Positions 26,066 to 34,541 of a stretch of DNA of 64,000 nt are shown one piece after another. This stretch comes from Ovoidimarina sp963698645 (GTDB taxonomy: Bacteria; Pseudomonadota; Alphaproteobacteria; Rhodobacterales; Rhodobacteraceae). A program made the position numbers and the translations under genes. Location of the stretch: positions 51,234 to 115,233 of the forward strand of contig CAVORP010000005.1 in the NCBI GenBank assembly GCA_963698645.1, given 5' to 3'. Position 1 is the stretch's first letter. Each line of letters starts with the position of its first letter. The notes below the pieces were generated by a model, which ran no database searches, was not told the origin of the DNA, and saw only the letters and a program-made list of their open reading frames with translations.

Positions 26066-28114
26066 TCAATCGGGAGCAGCCGGTTCCCAACGGCCTGCGA
26101 TCAGGTCGCGGGCCTTGTCGGCCACCGCTTCGGGGGTGATCCCGAATTCACGATAGAGATCTTCGATCGGCGCGGATGCGCCGAAGCCGTGCATGCCGAC
26201 GAATCCCGATTTCTCGCGTTTGCCACGCTCTCCGAACAGCCAGCGGTCCCAGCCGAACCGAATGGCGGCTTCGACGGCGACGCGGACCGGACCTGCGGGC
26301 AGGACCTTGCGACGATAGGCTTCGTCCTGTTCTTCGAAGAGTTCCCAGCAGGGCATGGAGACCACGCGCGTTCCGATACCGTCGGCCTGAAGGATGTCAC
26401 GGGCCTTGAGCGCGATTTCAACCTCCGAGCCGGTCGCGATGAGGATCGCCTGACGCTTTCCTTCAGCCTCGGCAAGAACGTAAGCGCCCTGGGCTGTCAG
26501 GTTGCGGGTCTTGTGTTCGGTGCGGACCGTTGGAAGGCCCTGACGGGTGAGCGACAGGACCGAGGGAGTGGTCGTGGTGGACAATGCCAGTTCCCAAGCC
26601 TCGGCGGTCTCGACCGTATCAGCCGGGCGGAAGACGCGCATGTTGGGCGTGGCCCGCAGCATTGCGAGATGTTCGACAGGTTGGTGGGTCGGTCCGTCTT
26701 CGCCGAGGCCGATTGAATCATGCGTCATCACATAGACCGGGGCGATTTCCATCAATGCCGAAAGGCGCATTGCACCTCGGGCATAATCCGTGAAGGTCAT
26801 GAATGTCCCGCCATAGGGCTTGATCCCGCCATGGAGCACCATGCCGTTCATCGCCGCCGCCATGCCATGTTCGCGGATCCCGTAGTGAAGGTAGCGCCCC
26901 TTGCGGTTTGACGGATCGAAAATGCCCAGATCAGCGGTGAGGGTATTGTTCGATCCGGTGAGGTCGGCCGAGCCGCCCATGGTTTCGGGCATGACCGGAT
27001 TGATCACCTCGAGAACCATTTCCGAGGATTTCCGGGTGGCGACCTTGGGCTGGCTTTCCGAAATCTGTTTCTTCAGCGCCCGGATGACGCCGGAGAGTTT
27101 CTTGTGGGGTGTTCCGGAGAAGACGCGCTCGATCTCTGCCTGACGGCTGGTGGAGAATTCGGCCAGGCGTGCTTCCCATGCCTTGCGCTCGGACTGGCCA
27201 CGTGCGCCGATTGCCTCCCACGCGGATTTCACTTCTGCCGGGATTTCGAACGGTCCGTAGGGCCAGCCATAGGCCGCCCGCGTCGCCTGAATCTCCTCGG
27301 GGCCAAGCGGGGAGCCGTGTGCCTTGGCAGTGTCCTGCTTGGTCGGCGCGCCGAATCCGATATGGGTCTTGCAGGCGATCATCGTGGGCTTCTTCGACGT
27401 CTTTGCCTTGGTGAGCGCCGCGTCGATGTCTTCGGGATCGTGGCCATCGCAGCTCAGCACTTGCCAACCCGCGGCCTGGAACCGTTTCTGCTGGTCGGTG
27501 ATGTCCGACAGCGAGATTTCGCCGTCGATCGAGATGTTGTTGTCATCCCAGAGCACGATCAGCTTGGAAAGGCGCTGCATCCCGGCAAGGCCGATCGCCT
27601 CGTGGCTGATGCCCTCCATCAAGCAACCATCGCCTGCGATGACGTAGGTGTAGTGATCCACAGCCTTGCGGCCGAAACGCGCGCGCAGCGCTTCTTCGGC
27701 AATCGCGAAGCCCACGGCGTTTGCCAGTCCTTGGCCAAGCGGCCCCGTCGTCGTCTCGATGCCCTTGGCATGGCCGTATTCCGGGTGGCCGGCGGTCTTG
27801 GACCCCCACTGGCGGAAATTCTTGATCTCTTCCAGCGTCATGTCCTTGTAGCCGGTCAGGTGCAGGAGCGCATAGAGCAGCATCGAGCCGTGACCTGCGG
27901 ACAGGATGAACCGGTCGCGGTCGGCCCAATCGGGGGTGGAGGCATCGAACTTGAGATGCTTTTCGAACAGAACGGTCGCCACATCGGCCATGCCCATCGG
28001 CATTCCGGGATGCCCGGAATTCGCAGCCTGCACGGCGTCCATGGCGAGCGTGCGGATCGCGGTTGCGCGGGCCCAGTGATCGGGGTGAAGCTCTCTCAAT
28101 GTGGCGATGTCCAA
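26066..28114 (-). CDS. tkt: Transketolase
   Basis: Thiamine-diphosphate enzyme moving two-carbon units in the pentose phosphate and Calvin pathways. Start taken as TTG at 28114, since AGAGGA lies eight bases before it and MDIATLRELHPDHWARATAIR fits the family; this gives 682 residues. Key sites: ANSGHPGMPMGMADV (residues 28-42), the ThDP motif GDGCLMEGISHEA through LWDDNNISIDG (about 155-190), the pyrimidine-domain GIREHGMAAAMNG and VYVMTHDSIGLGEDGPTHQPVEHLA. It stands alone on the minus strand, with 171 bases shared with the divergent zauP-zapA unit. Confidence 0.95.
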   Translation of the reverse strand: MDIATLRELHPDHWARATAIRTLAMDAVQAANSGHPGMPMGMADVATVLFEKHLKFDASTPDWADRDRFILSAGHGSMLLYALLHLTGYKDMTLEEIKNFRQWGSKTAGHPEYGHAKGIETTTGPLGQGLANAVGFAIAEEALRARFGRKAVDHYTYVIAGDGCLMEGISHEAIGLAGMQRLSKLIVLWDDNNISIDGEISLSDITDQQKRFQAAGWQVLSCDGHDPEDIDAALTKAKTSKKPTMIACKTHIGFGAPTKQDTAKAHGSPLGPEEIQATRAAYGWPYGPFEIPAEVKSAWEAIGARGQSERKAWEARLAEFSTSRQAEIERVFSGTPHKKLSGVIRALKKQISESQPKVATRKSSEMVLEVINPVMPETMGGSADLTGSNNTLTADLGIFDPSNRKGRYLHYGIREHGMAAAMNGMVLHGGIKPYGGTFMTFTDYARGAMRLSALMEIAPVYVMTHDSIGLGEDGPTHQPVEHLAMLRATPNMRVFRPADTVETAEAWELALSTTTTPSVLSLTRQGLPTVRTEHKTRNLTAQGAYVLAEAEGKRQAILIATGSEVEIALKARDILQADGIGTRVVSMPCWELFEEQDEAYRRKVLPAGPVRVAVEAAIRFGWDRWLFGERGKREKSGFVGMHGFGASAPIEDLYREFGITPEAVADKARDLIAGRWEPAAPD

Positions 28115-28285
28115 GGGATGGTCCTCTCTGTCGGCAAGCCATGCGGTCGATAACGTCCTGATAACAGCCTTACCCCCGAGTTCAAGAAGCCAGCGGCGTC
28201 CTTGGGGGTCGAAATCGCACGTCATTCGGATAAACTCGGGCTTGGGCCGAACAAAACGATTCGGAATGACAACGTCGGAGGGGGC

Positions 28286-28747
28286 ATGAGCGATATCGCA
28301 GAGCTTGAGAAGCGGATCACGGCCGCGTTGGACAGGATCGGTGCGGGTCTGGGGGCGCTTGGGGGCGATGGCGCGCAGGCGCTTGCAGACGAACTTGCCG
28401 CCGAACGTGCCGCCAATGCGCAGCTCGAAGAGCGGGTGCGGGCGATCAAGGAGCGCCAGGAAACGCAGGTGGCGGAACTTCAGGATGAGGTGGGCGGCCT
28501 GCGCGCGATGGTCGAGGAAATCGATGCCGATCTTCGGCGTCTGCGCTCGGTCAATGCCGAGTTGCGTGCCTCGAATGCGGCCTTGAGAAAGGCCAATGCC
28601 GCGGGTCTTGCCGATGCCGAACTGGTCAACCGGGCCTTGGAGGCGGAGCTCGAATCCGTGCGCGCGCTACAGGATGGCGACCGCTCGGAGATCGACCGGG
28701 CCCTGTCCTATCTGGAGCCGATGCTGAAGGAGGCCGCGAATGCCTGA
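28286..28747 (+). CDS. Coiled-coil protein upstream of zapA (ZauP-like)
   Basis: A 153-residue, almost wholly helical protein with heptad-like Leu/Ala spacing and many Glu/Arg: ADELAAERAANAQLEERVRAIKERQ, then VEEIDADLRRLRSVNAELRASNAALRKANAAG. No membrane segment. It overlaps zapA by 8 bases, so they are translated together. In Caulobacter the coiled-coil protein ZauP is encoded just upstream of zapA and works with it to focus the Z-ring; position, size and coiled-coil nature agree with that, though sequence identity cannot be judged here. Confidence 0.75.
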   Translation: MSDIAELEKRITAALDRIGAGLGALGGDGAQALADELAAERAANAQLEERVRAIKERQETQVAELQDEVGGLRAMVEEIDADLRRLRSVNAELRASNAALRKANAAGLADAELVNRALEAELESVRALQDGDRSEIDRALSYLEPMLKEAANA

Positions 28748-29135
28748 AGTAACGATCACGATCGGCGGGCGCGATTTCGAAGTCGCCTGTCAGGAGGGCG
28801 AGGAGCATTTCCTGCGGTCGGCCGCACAGATGCTGGATACCGAAGCGCAGACCTTGCTGAGCCAGATCGGGCGCATGCCGGAAAGCCGGATGCTCTTGAT
28901 GGCGGGACTGCTCTTGGCCGACAAGGCGGCGGGCGCGGATGATCGCGTGCGCGCCATGGAAAAGAAGGTCGGGGTGCTGCAAGCAGAACTGGAGGAAGCA
29001 CGCGAAGCCGCGATGCGCCCGAATACGGTGGAGGTTGCGCGGATACCGGCCGAGGTGACCGATACGCTTGCCGAACTTGCCGCCCGGGCCGAGGCTCTTG
29101 CTGAATCGGTCGAAGAGCGCGCGGGGGCTGCCTGA
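28740..29135 (+). CDS. zapA: Cell division protein ZapA
   Basis: Binds FtsZ and promotes filament bundling at midcell. The 131-residue protein starts with the ZapA beta-hairpin MPEVTITIGGRDFEVACQEGEE and LRSAAQMLDTEAQTLLSQIG, then the SRMLLMAGLLLADK helix and a long coiled coil. The C-terminal ~30 residues extend beyond the minimal ZapA length, as seen in alphaproteobacteria. It is in an operon with the ZauP-like gene and six bases ahead of the next gene. Confidence 0.88.
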   Translation: MPEVTITIGGRDFEVACQEGEEHFLRSAAQMLDTEAQTLLSQIGRMPESRMLLMAGLLLADKAAGADDRVRAMEKKVGVLQAELEEAREAAMRPNTVEVARIPAEVTDTLAELAARAEALAESVEERAGAA

Positions 29136-29141
29136 CGCATC

Positions 29142-29676
29142 ATGGGGCTGGATCAGCTCTCGGCAATTGCGGAACTGGTCGCGGCAATGGCGGTTGTCGC
29201 GTCACTCCTGTTTCTCGGATACGAACTTCGTGAGGGAAACAGGCAGGCGCGGCTGTCGAACTGGCGCGAGCTTCTGGAGGCGTTGCGGTCATTCAAGGCG
29301 CAGACGAACGACCTGGCATTCGCCGAGATGATCGAACGGGCCGGGCGCGACTATGCCGGTCTGGCAGCCCATGAAAAGATCGCCTACGGCATGTATCTCG
29401 AACAGGGAATTCACGTGTACGGGAATTTCGCCAAGCATACCGGGCGCATTCCGCCCGGTTATGTGGGGCTGGACGAAGCGATCGAGAATTCATTGCGGGA
29501 TATGCTGACGACATCCGGCGCGCGGGCGTGGTGGGACGAGGCCCGGGGCCGGAAGCGCATGATGGCGGCGACGATTTCGCGGATCGACCGGATCATGGCG
29601 GAGACGCCGCCGGTCTCGAATGCGCCCTGCCATTCGGCTCGGCGCCCCGGGAAAACCTGTGGGGCGCCGTCTCTAG
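29142..29676 (+). CDS. Hypothetical membrane-anchored protein; 3' end uncertain
   Basis: The ATG lies six bases after zapA. The protein starts MGLDQLSAIAELVAAMAVVASLLFLGYELREGNRQAR, a single membrane segment followed by a helical cytoplasmic part, a layout shared by many small marine bacterial proteins of about 170 residues. The literal frame does not stop near the expected length but runs to 30116 across the antisense of the glutaredoxin gene, which is implausible. A neighbouring frame stops at 29674-29676, right after the hairpin, so an indel near 29610-29640 is likely and that end is used here. Function unknown. Confidence 0.5.
29641..29668. terminator. Hairpin between convergent genes
   Basis: GGCGCCCC (29641-29648) pairs perfectly with GGGGCGCC (29661-29668) around a 12-base loop. 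It lies just past the 3' end of grx on the minus strand and at the end of the zapA-linked gene on the plus strand. There is no clear U-run, so factor-assisted or bidirectional termination is more likely than a classic intrinsic one. Confidence 0.5.
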
Positions 29677-29678
29677 CC

Positions 29679-30038
29679 TCAGGCGTTCGCTTCGCGGATC
29701 TTGTCGGCGGCTTCCTTGTCATAGGTGACGCCTTTCGCCTCGAACAGGGTGTCGAGTTCGCCCGAAAGCGTCATCTCGGTCACGATATCGCAGCCGCCGA
29801 CGAATTCGCCCTTCACGTAGAGCTGTGGAACCGTGGGCCAGTCGGAATAATCCTTGATGCCCTGACGGATCGCATCGTCGGCAAGCACGTTCACATCCGC
29901 ATACTCGACGCCCATGTAATTGAGCACGCCCGCGACTTTGGACGAGAACCCGCATTGCGGCATCATCTTGGTGCCCTTCATGAACAGGACGACGTCATTC
30001 TTTGTGACGGTTTCCTTGATCTGGTCTTCGGTGGTCAT
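29679..30038 (-). CDS. grxD: Monothiol glutaredoxin, Grx4/GrxD family
   Basis: A 119-residue monothiol glutaredoxin that carries [2Fe-2S] clusters, usually with BolA proteins. The active site CGFS is in MMPQCGFSSKVAGVLNY, after FMKGTK; the glutathione-binding WPTVPQLYVKGEFVGGCDIV follows. It is the last of three coupled genes: its ATG overlaps the stop of the small membrane protein gene by ATGA (30035-30038), which in turn overlaps bolA. The BolA-Grx link supports a shared role in iron-sulfur handling. Confidence 0.95.
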   Translation of the reverse strand: MTTEDQIKETVTKNDVVLFMKGTKMMPQCGFSSKVAGVLNYMGVEYADVNVLADDAIRQGIKDYSDWPTVPQLYVKGEFVGGCDIVTEMTLSGELDTLFEAKGVTYDKEAADKIREANA

Positions 30039-30289
30039 TTCTGTTTCCCTTTCTGCCGGGGCACGAAGCCCTTTGCGTATTCCTGCGGATCCCGGGGGAC
30101 GCGGAAGCTGGACTGATGCCCGCCGCCGCCACCACCGGAAAAGTAGCTCGAATCAATGGTGTGATGCCCGCGTCCGGGCTCGGACCCGCGCAGGGCCTTG
30201 TGCTCGCCCCGCATTACGATCACCGCACGCGCGAAGAGAACGACGAGGATCAGCGCCGAAATCATGACGATGGCGCCGAAGGTTGTCAT
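30035..30289 (-). CDS. Small single-pass membrane protein between bolA and grxD
   Basis: An 84-residue protein with one N-terminal membrane helix (FGAIVMISALILVVLFARAVIVM) and a charged, glycine-rich cytoplasmic tail: RGSEPGRGHHTIDSSYFSGGGGGGHQ, then RDPQEYAKGFVPRQKGKQK. It overlaps bolA and grxD by ATGA at both ends, which shows it is a real gene and implies fixed stoichiometry with them. Paired histidines before the glycine run could bind metal, but this is a guess. No family function known to me. Confidence 0.75.
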   Translation of the reverse strand: MTTFGAIVMISALILVVLFARAVIVMRGEHKALRGSEPGRGHHTIDSSYFSGGGGGGHQSSFRVPRDPQEYAKGFVPRQKGKQK

Positions 30290-30528
30290 TCCGGTGCCTT
30301 TGTCGTGAGTGCGAGGGCATGCAGGGCGCCGTTGTTGCCATCCATCGCGCCCTTGAGCGCGGCATAGACGGCGCGTTGCTGCTGAACCCGGTTCTGGCCG
30401 CGAAAGCTTTCATCGATGACCTCGGCGGCATAATGGTTTCCGTCACCCGCAAGATCGGTGATCTTGATGGTCGCCGCGGGAAAGCTCGCGCGGATCAGAT
30501 CCTCGATATCCTCAGCTTTCATGGCCAT
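30286..30528 (-). CDS. bolA: BolA/IbaG family protein
   Basis: An 80-residue BolA-fold protein that pairs with monothiol glutaredoxins in iron-sulfur cluster trafficking. The start at 30528 follows GGAGGAG by eight bases. The fold is seen in IEDLIRASFPAATIKITDLAGDGNHYAAEVIDESFRGQNRVQQQRAVYAAL, with the conserved helix-turn RVQQQR and the C-terminal ligand histidine in LHALAL. It is first in the bolA-membrane protein-grxD unit and lies 83 bases after purL on the same strand. Confidence 0.92.
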   Translation of the reverse strand: MAMKAEDIEDLIRASFPAATIKITDLAGDGNHYAAEVIDESFRGQNRVQQQRAVYAALKGAMDGNNGALHALALTTKAPE

Positions 30529-30611
30529 GATTTCGGCTCCTCCTGTTCGCGTTTGGAATGTAGGCAAGGCGGGATGAAGCCGCAAGGGATGCGGCGCGCC
30601 GCCTGCGGGTA

Positions 30612-32780
30612 TCAGTCCTCGAAGCCAAGCGCCGAGACAAGCCCGTGGCGGTACAGATCCGTAAGGTCTTCAAGCAGCGCACTATCCTGTCCGAACCGGA
30701 TATCCGGCCCGCCGAATGTTCCCACCGTGGCCAGCGGAAGGCCCTGAGCCTTTGCCGCCGCGAGAAGCCGGGCAGCATTCGCTTCGGTGGCTGCGATCAG
30801 ATACCGCCCCTGGTCCTCGCCGAACAGCGTCGGGATGTCTTCAATGTCGAGCGCGAGGCCGGTCCTGCCGGCGCAGGCCATTTCGAACGCCGCAACGGCA
30901 AGCCCGCCATCGGCGAGATCGGAACAGGCGGAGACAAGCGCGGCGTGACTGCGGATGAATTCGCCATGTGTGCGTTCTGCATCGAGATCGACGGTCGGTG
31001 CATCGCCCTCGACACGGCCGAAAGCCTCGGCAAGAAGAGCCGACTGGCCAAGATGGCCGGACGTCACTCCCAAAAGGAGCGCGACCTGCCCGTCAGCGGC
31101 CTGTCCCGAGATAAGGTTTTCGGGACGATCGATCAGGCCGACCGCGCCGATCGTCGGTGTCGGATCGATCGCCTGACCGTCCGTTTCGTTGTAGAGCGAG
31201 ACGTTGCCGGACACGATGGGCATATCGAGTGCGAGACAGGCCGCACCGATGCCCTGGACCGCGCCGACGAGCTGCCCCATGATTTCGGGCTTCTCGGGAT
31301 TGCCGAAGTTCAGGTTATCTGTTGTGGCGAGGGGTCGCGCGCCGACCGCGGAGAGGTTGCGATAGGCCTCGGCCACGGCCTGTTTGCCGCCTTCGACGGG
31401 GTTCGCCTTGACGTAGCGCGGGGTTACGTCCGAGGTGAATGCCAGCATCTTTTCGGATCCATGTACGCGGACGATCCCGGCCCCAAGGCCGGGTGTCCGC
31501 ACCGTATCGGCAAGGACCATGCTGTCATATTGCTCATAGATCCACGCCTTCGAGGCATAGTTGGGCGAAGAGATGAGCGCGCGCAGGGCGGCTATGGGCG
31601 CGATTTCGGGGATCTCGCCCAGCGGCTCATAGGCGTTGCGAATTATATGCGGACGGTCGTATTCGGGGGCTGCGCCGGAGAGCGGGGCCAGCGGCAGATC
31701 GGCCTTCACCTCGCCGCCATGCATGATGAGAAACCGGTCTTCGGCCAGGGTCTCGCCGACGACGGCGAAATCGAGATCCCATTTCTCGAAGATCGCGCGG
31801 GCCACGTCCTCCTTCTCCGGACGAAGCACCATCAGCATCCGTTCCTGAGATTCCGACAACATCATTTCATAGGCGGTCATGCCCTCTTCGCGAACCGGAA
31901 CTCGGTCGAGATCCAGTCGGACGCCCAAACCGCCCTTGTCTCCCATTTCGACGGCCGAACAGGTGAGACCCGCTGCGCCCATGTCCTGGATCGAGATCAC
32001 CGCTCCGGTCTGCATCAGTTCGAGGCAGGCCTCGAGAAGGCGTTTTTCGGTGAACGGGTCGCCGACCTGCACGGTGGGGCGCTTTTCCTCGATCGTGTCG
32101 TCGAATTCGGCGCTGGCCATGGTGGCACCGCCCACGCCGTCGCGTCCGGTTTTTGCGCCGAGATAGACGACCGGCATGCCGATACCGGAGGCCGCCGAGT
32201 AGAAGATACCGTCCGCATCCGCGATCCCGGCCGCGAAGGCGTTCACAAGGCAGTTGCCGTTATAGGATGGATGGAAGCGCACTTCGCCCCCCACGGTCGG
32301 CACGCCAAAGGCATTGCCATATCCGCCGATACCCTCGACCACGCCCGAGACGAGGCGCGGGGTCTTTGGATGGGACGGTTCGCCAAAGGACAGCGCATTC
32401 ATCGCGGCAATCGGGCGTGCGCCCATGGTGAAGACGTCGCGGAGGATGCCGCCCATCCCCGTCGCCGCCCCCTGATAGGGTTCGATGTAGGAGGGATGGT
32501 TATGGCTCTCCATCTTGAACACCACGGCCTGACCGTCGCCGATATCCACAACGCCCGCGTTTTCGCCGGGGCCGCAGATCACTTGCGGGCCTTCGGTGGG
32601 CAGCGTCCGAAGCCATTTCTTCGACGATTTGTAGGAACAATGCTCGTTCCACATCGCCGAGAATATCCCGAGTTCCGTGAAGCTGGGTGCGCGACCGATG
32701 ATGTCGAGAATCCGATCGTACTCATCCGGCTTCAGACCGTGGGCTTCGATCAGTTCAGGTGTGATGGTGGGTTCGGTCAT
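30612..32780 (-). CDS. purL: Phosphoribosylformylglycinamidine synthase subunit PurL
   Basis: ATP-dependent fourth step of purine synthesis; works with PurQ and PurS, which are not in this window. The 722-residue length is that of the small PurL type. Motifs: FSAMWNEHCSYKSSK near residue 40, VVFKMESHNHPSYIEPYQGAATG near 85, GGEVRFHPSYNGNCLVN, MGAAGLTCSAVEMGDKGG, and in the second half NLNFGNPEKPEIMGQ and VSGNVSLYNETDG. Start taken at MTEPTITPELIEAHGL (32780), after GGGGAA. bolA follows 83 bases downstream. Confidence 0.96.
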   Translation of the reverse strand: MTEPTITPELIEAHGLKPDEYDRILDIIGRAPSFTELGIFSAMWNEHCSYKSSKKWLRTLPTEGPQVICGPGENAGVVDIGDGQAVVFKMESHNHPSYIEPYQGAATGMGGILRDVFTMGARPIAAMNALSFGEPSHPKTPRLVSGVVEGIGGYGNAFGVPTVGGEVRFHPSYNGNCLVNAFAAGIADADGIFYSAASGIGMPVVYLGAKTGRDGVGGATMASAEFDDTIEEKRPTVQVGDPFTEKRLLEACLELMQTGAVISIQDMGAAGLTCSAVEMGDKGGLGVRLDLDRVPVREEGMTAYEMMLSESQERMLMVLRPEKEDVARAIFEKWDLDFAVVGETLAEDRFLIMHGGEVKADLPLAPLSGAAPEYDRPHIIRNAYEPLGEIPEIAPIAALRALISSPNYASKAWIYEQYDSMVLADTVRTPGLGAGIVRVHGSEKMLAFTSDVTPRYVKANPVEGGKQAVAEAYRNLSAVGARPLATTDNLNFGNPEKPEIMGQLVGAVQGIGAACLALDMPIVSGNVSLYNETDGQAIDPTPTIGAVGLIDRPENLISGQAADGQVALLLGVTSGHLGQSALLAEAFGRVEGDAPTVDLDAERTHGEFIRSHAALVSACSDLADGGLAVAAFEMACAGRTGLALDIEDIPTLFGEDQGRYLIAATEANAARLLAAAKAQGLPLATVGTFGGPDIRFGQDSALLEDLTDLYRHGLVSALGFED

Positions 32781-32840
32781 TGAGGTTCCCCGTCGCTTCG
32801 GAGGCACTCTTATGACATGCGGGCGGCGTGGGAAAGAGGA

Positions 32841-33191
32841 TCAGGGCGCGTCACTTGCGAGGATTTCTCCGAGCGCGCGGCGTGAGAGCATGAGCCGGAT
32901 CGGCGCAAAGGGGTCGAGCGGTTCGGGAACGGTCAGTGTCAACTCTCCCGCTGCGAGTCCCGCGCGGTCGTCGAGAATGATGCGCAGGGTGACGAGGCGC
33001 GATCCGCCGGACCATGCGGAGGCAACGTAGCCGATCATCAGCCCGTCCGACAGGATCACGGCGCTGCCGCGCAGGTTCGGGTTCGACAACGACTCCTCTA
33101 TCGTTGCCCAGGGCGGCAATGACCGCGCGTGAACCGCAAAGGAATAAAATGCGCAAAACGCGAGCAGCGTAGCGCCAAGAAACCGGATCAT
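32841..33191 (-). CDS. Hypothetical exported protein
   Basis: A 116-residue protein with a Sec signal peptide (MIRFLGATLLAFCAFYSFAVHA, probable cleavage before RSLPPW). The mature part is a small mixed alpha/beta domain: SLSNPNLRGSAVILSDGLMIGYVASAW, then VTLRIILDDRAGLAAGELTLTVPEPLD. No cysteines in the mature part. It lies 60 bases upstream of purL on the same strand and may share its transcript. No family recognised. Confidence 0.7.
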   Translation of the reverse strand: MIRFLGATLLAFCAFYSFAVHARSLPPWATIEESLSNPNLRGSAVILSDGLMIGYVASAWSGGSRLVTLRIILDDRAGLAAGELTLTVPEPLDPFAPIRLMLSRRALGEILASDAP

Positions 33192-33308
33192 GCCCCCACA
33201 GCTCCGTGTCAGTCGACGTTCGGAGGAAGGTTAGAGGGATTCGCGACCCGTTGCACGTCTTTCGGCGAAACAGCCTGTTGCCGGGAATCTTGGAGTAATC
33301 GTTGGAGT

Positions 33309-33337
33309 AAAAAAAAGGCCGAGCATCAAGCTCGGCC
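33309..33337 (-). terminator. Intrinsic terminator downstream of the LysR gene
   Basis: On the minus strand, stem GGCCGAGC/GCTCGGCC (33317-33324 with 33330-33337) and loop TTGAT are followed by eight T residues (plus-strand A-run 33309-33316). It is a textbook intrinsic terminator about 60 bases after the lysR stop. Confidence 0.9.
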
Positions 33338-33396
33338 CAAGTCCAACAGGGAGGTAACTCTGAAGGGACAAGTCGACCTTCAGCGTTGATTGGGAA

Positions 33397-34395
33397 TTAG
33401 TTTCGGGATTGCTCACATTCAAGGCAAATACGCCAAGAATCGTGCAGAGCTGTTATGCAGTAAATGCATGGCTTTGCCGTCAGGCGGAACTCGATCTGAG
33501 CCTCGGCCTTTTGCTTGCGGCGATGGGCGATGATCTCATCCGTCACGAAATCGCGGAAGGCCGCGATACGTTTGGATTGCCGCAGCTCCTCGGGGTAAGC
33601 GAGAAAAACCGGTACCTCATGGGATTCGAGGTTGGGAAGCACCCGTTCGAGATTGGCAAAATCCTCGATGATGTAGTCCGGCAGAACCCCGATTCCGAGG
33701 TTCGACAAGACCCCTTGGAGGACACCGAAATAGTTGTTCACGGTCAGTGTCGAAGCCCCGCTTTGAGCAAGGATCTCCTGCACCAGTCGCGCGCCGGCGC
33801 TGACCTGAAACGAGGTCGTGTTCTGACAGATCAGACGATGATCCGACAGATCTTCGACCACCTCCGGTCGGCCGTGGGCGTCCAGGTATTCCGGCGACGC
33901 GTATAGCCGCATGTGAACGCTCATCAGACGTCCGCGGATCAGGTCGGCCTGACTCGGTTCCTTCATTCGGATCGCCACATCGGCCTCTCGCATCGGAAGA
34001 TCGAGCACGCGCTCTTCCAGCATCAGGTCGATCTTGAGATCGGGGTATTTCTCGTAGAGCTTGGGCAGGCGCGGCACGAGCCACAGCGAGCCGAACGCAG
34101 TTGTGGTCGTCACGCGGAGTTCGCCGAAGACCTCTTCTTCGCTGTCCCGGATCCGTGCTTCGGCCGTATCGAGGCGACGGTTCATCGCGGATGTCGCATC
34201 GAACAACAACTCACCCTGTTCGGTAAGAATCAGGCCCCGTGCGTGGCGATGGAACAGCGTCGTGTTCAGGCTTTCCTCCAGCGCCCTGATCTGGCGCGAG
34301 ACAGCCGATTGCGACAGGTGAAGGGTTTCGCCGGCATGGGTCAGGCTGCCGGCATCGGCAACGGCATGAAATATTCTTAACTTGTCCCAGTCCAT
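33397..34395 (-). CDS. LysR family transcriptional regulator
   Basis: A 332-residue LTTR. The N-terminal winged helix is MDWDKLRIFHAVADAGSLTHAGETLHLSQSAVSRQIRALEESLNTTLFHRH in pieces, followed by a coiled linker and the two-part effector domain (FGELRVTTTTAFGSLWLVPRLP; ADVAIRMKEPSQADLIRGRL; GVLQGVLSNLGIGVLPDYI). It is divergent from the indolepyruvate oxidoreductase gene, with 146 bases between starts, so it probably regulates that gene and itself. The last 30 residues (CIYCITALHDSWRICLECEQ) form an unusual cysteine-rich extension with four Cys, which might sense metal or redox state. Confidence 0.92.
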   Translation of the reverse strand: MDWDKLRIFHAVADAGSLTHAGETLHLSQSAVSRQIRALEESLNTTLFHRHARGLILTEQGELLFDATSAMNRRLDTAEARIRDSEEEVFGELRVTTTTAFGSLWLVPRLPKLYEKYPDLKIDLMLEERVLDLPMREADVAIRMKEPSQADLIRGRLMSVHMRLYASPEYLDAHGRPEVVEDLSDHRLICQNTTSFQVSAGARLVQEILAQSGASTLTVNNYFGVLQGVLSNLGIGVLPDYIIEDFANLERVLPNLESHEVPVFLAYPEELRQSKRIAAFRDFVTDEIIAHRRKQKAEAQIEFRLTAKPCIYCITALHDSWRICLECEQSRN

Positions 34396-34541
34396 AGCAG
34401 CCGATTCAACCCATGTTAGCGCCTAAACACGGAACAGACTTACACGTGGCGGATACAAGGATGCAAATAGCGCAGATGACCTGAAAATGATTTTGTAGGT
34501 CAGAGGATATGACCTATAATGGGCCATCGAAGGAGAGCATG

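Noticed and set aside
29142..30116. A 324-residue protein running through the grxD antisense
   Set aside because: The C-terminal half lies wholly opposite a conserved gene and past a hairpin; the first ~170 residues match a plausible full-length small protein.
30645..32783. Open frame of about 700 codons opposite purL
   Set aside because: Same GC-driven antisense effect; purL is complete and conserved on the other strand.
33290..33310. Two copies of TTGGAGTAA twelve bases apart
   Set aside because: Only two copies, next to the LysR terminator; no dyad or known iteron pattern and no replication gene nearby.
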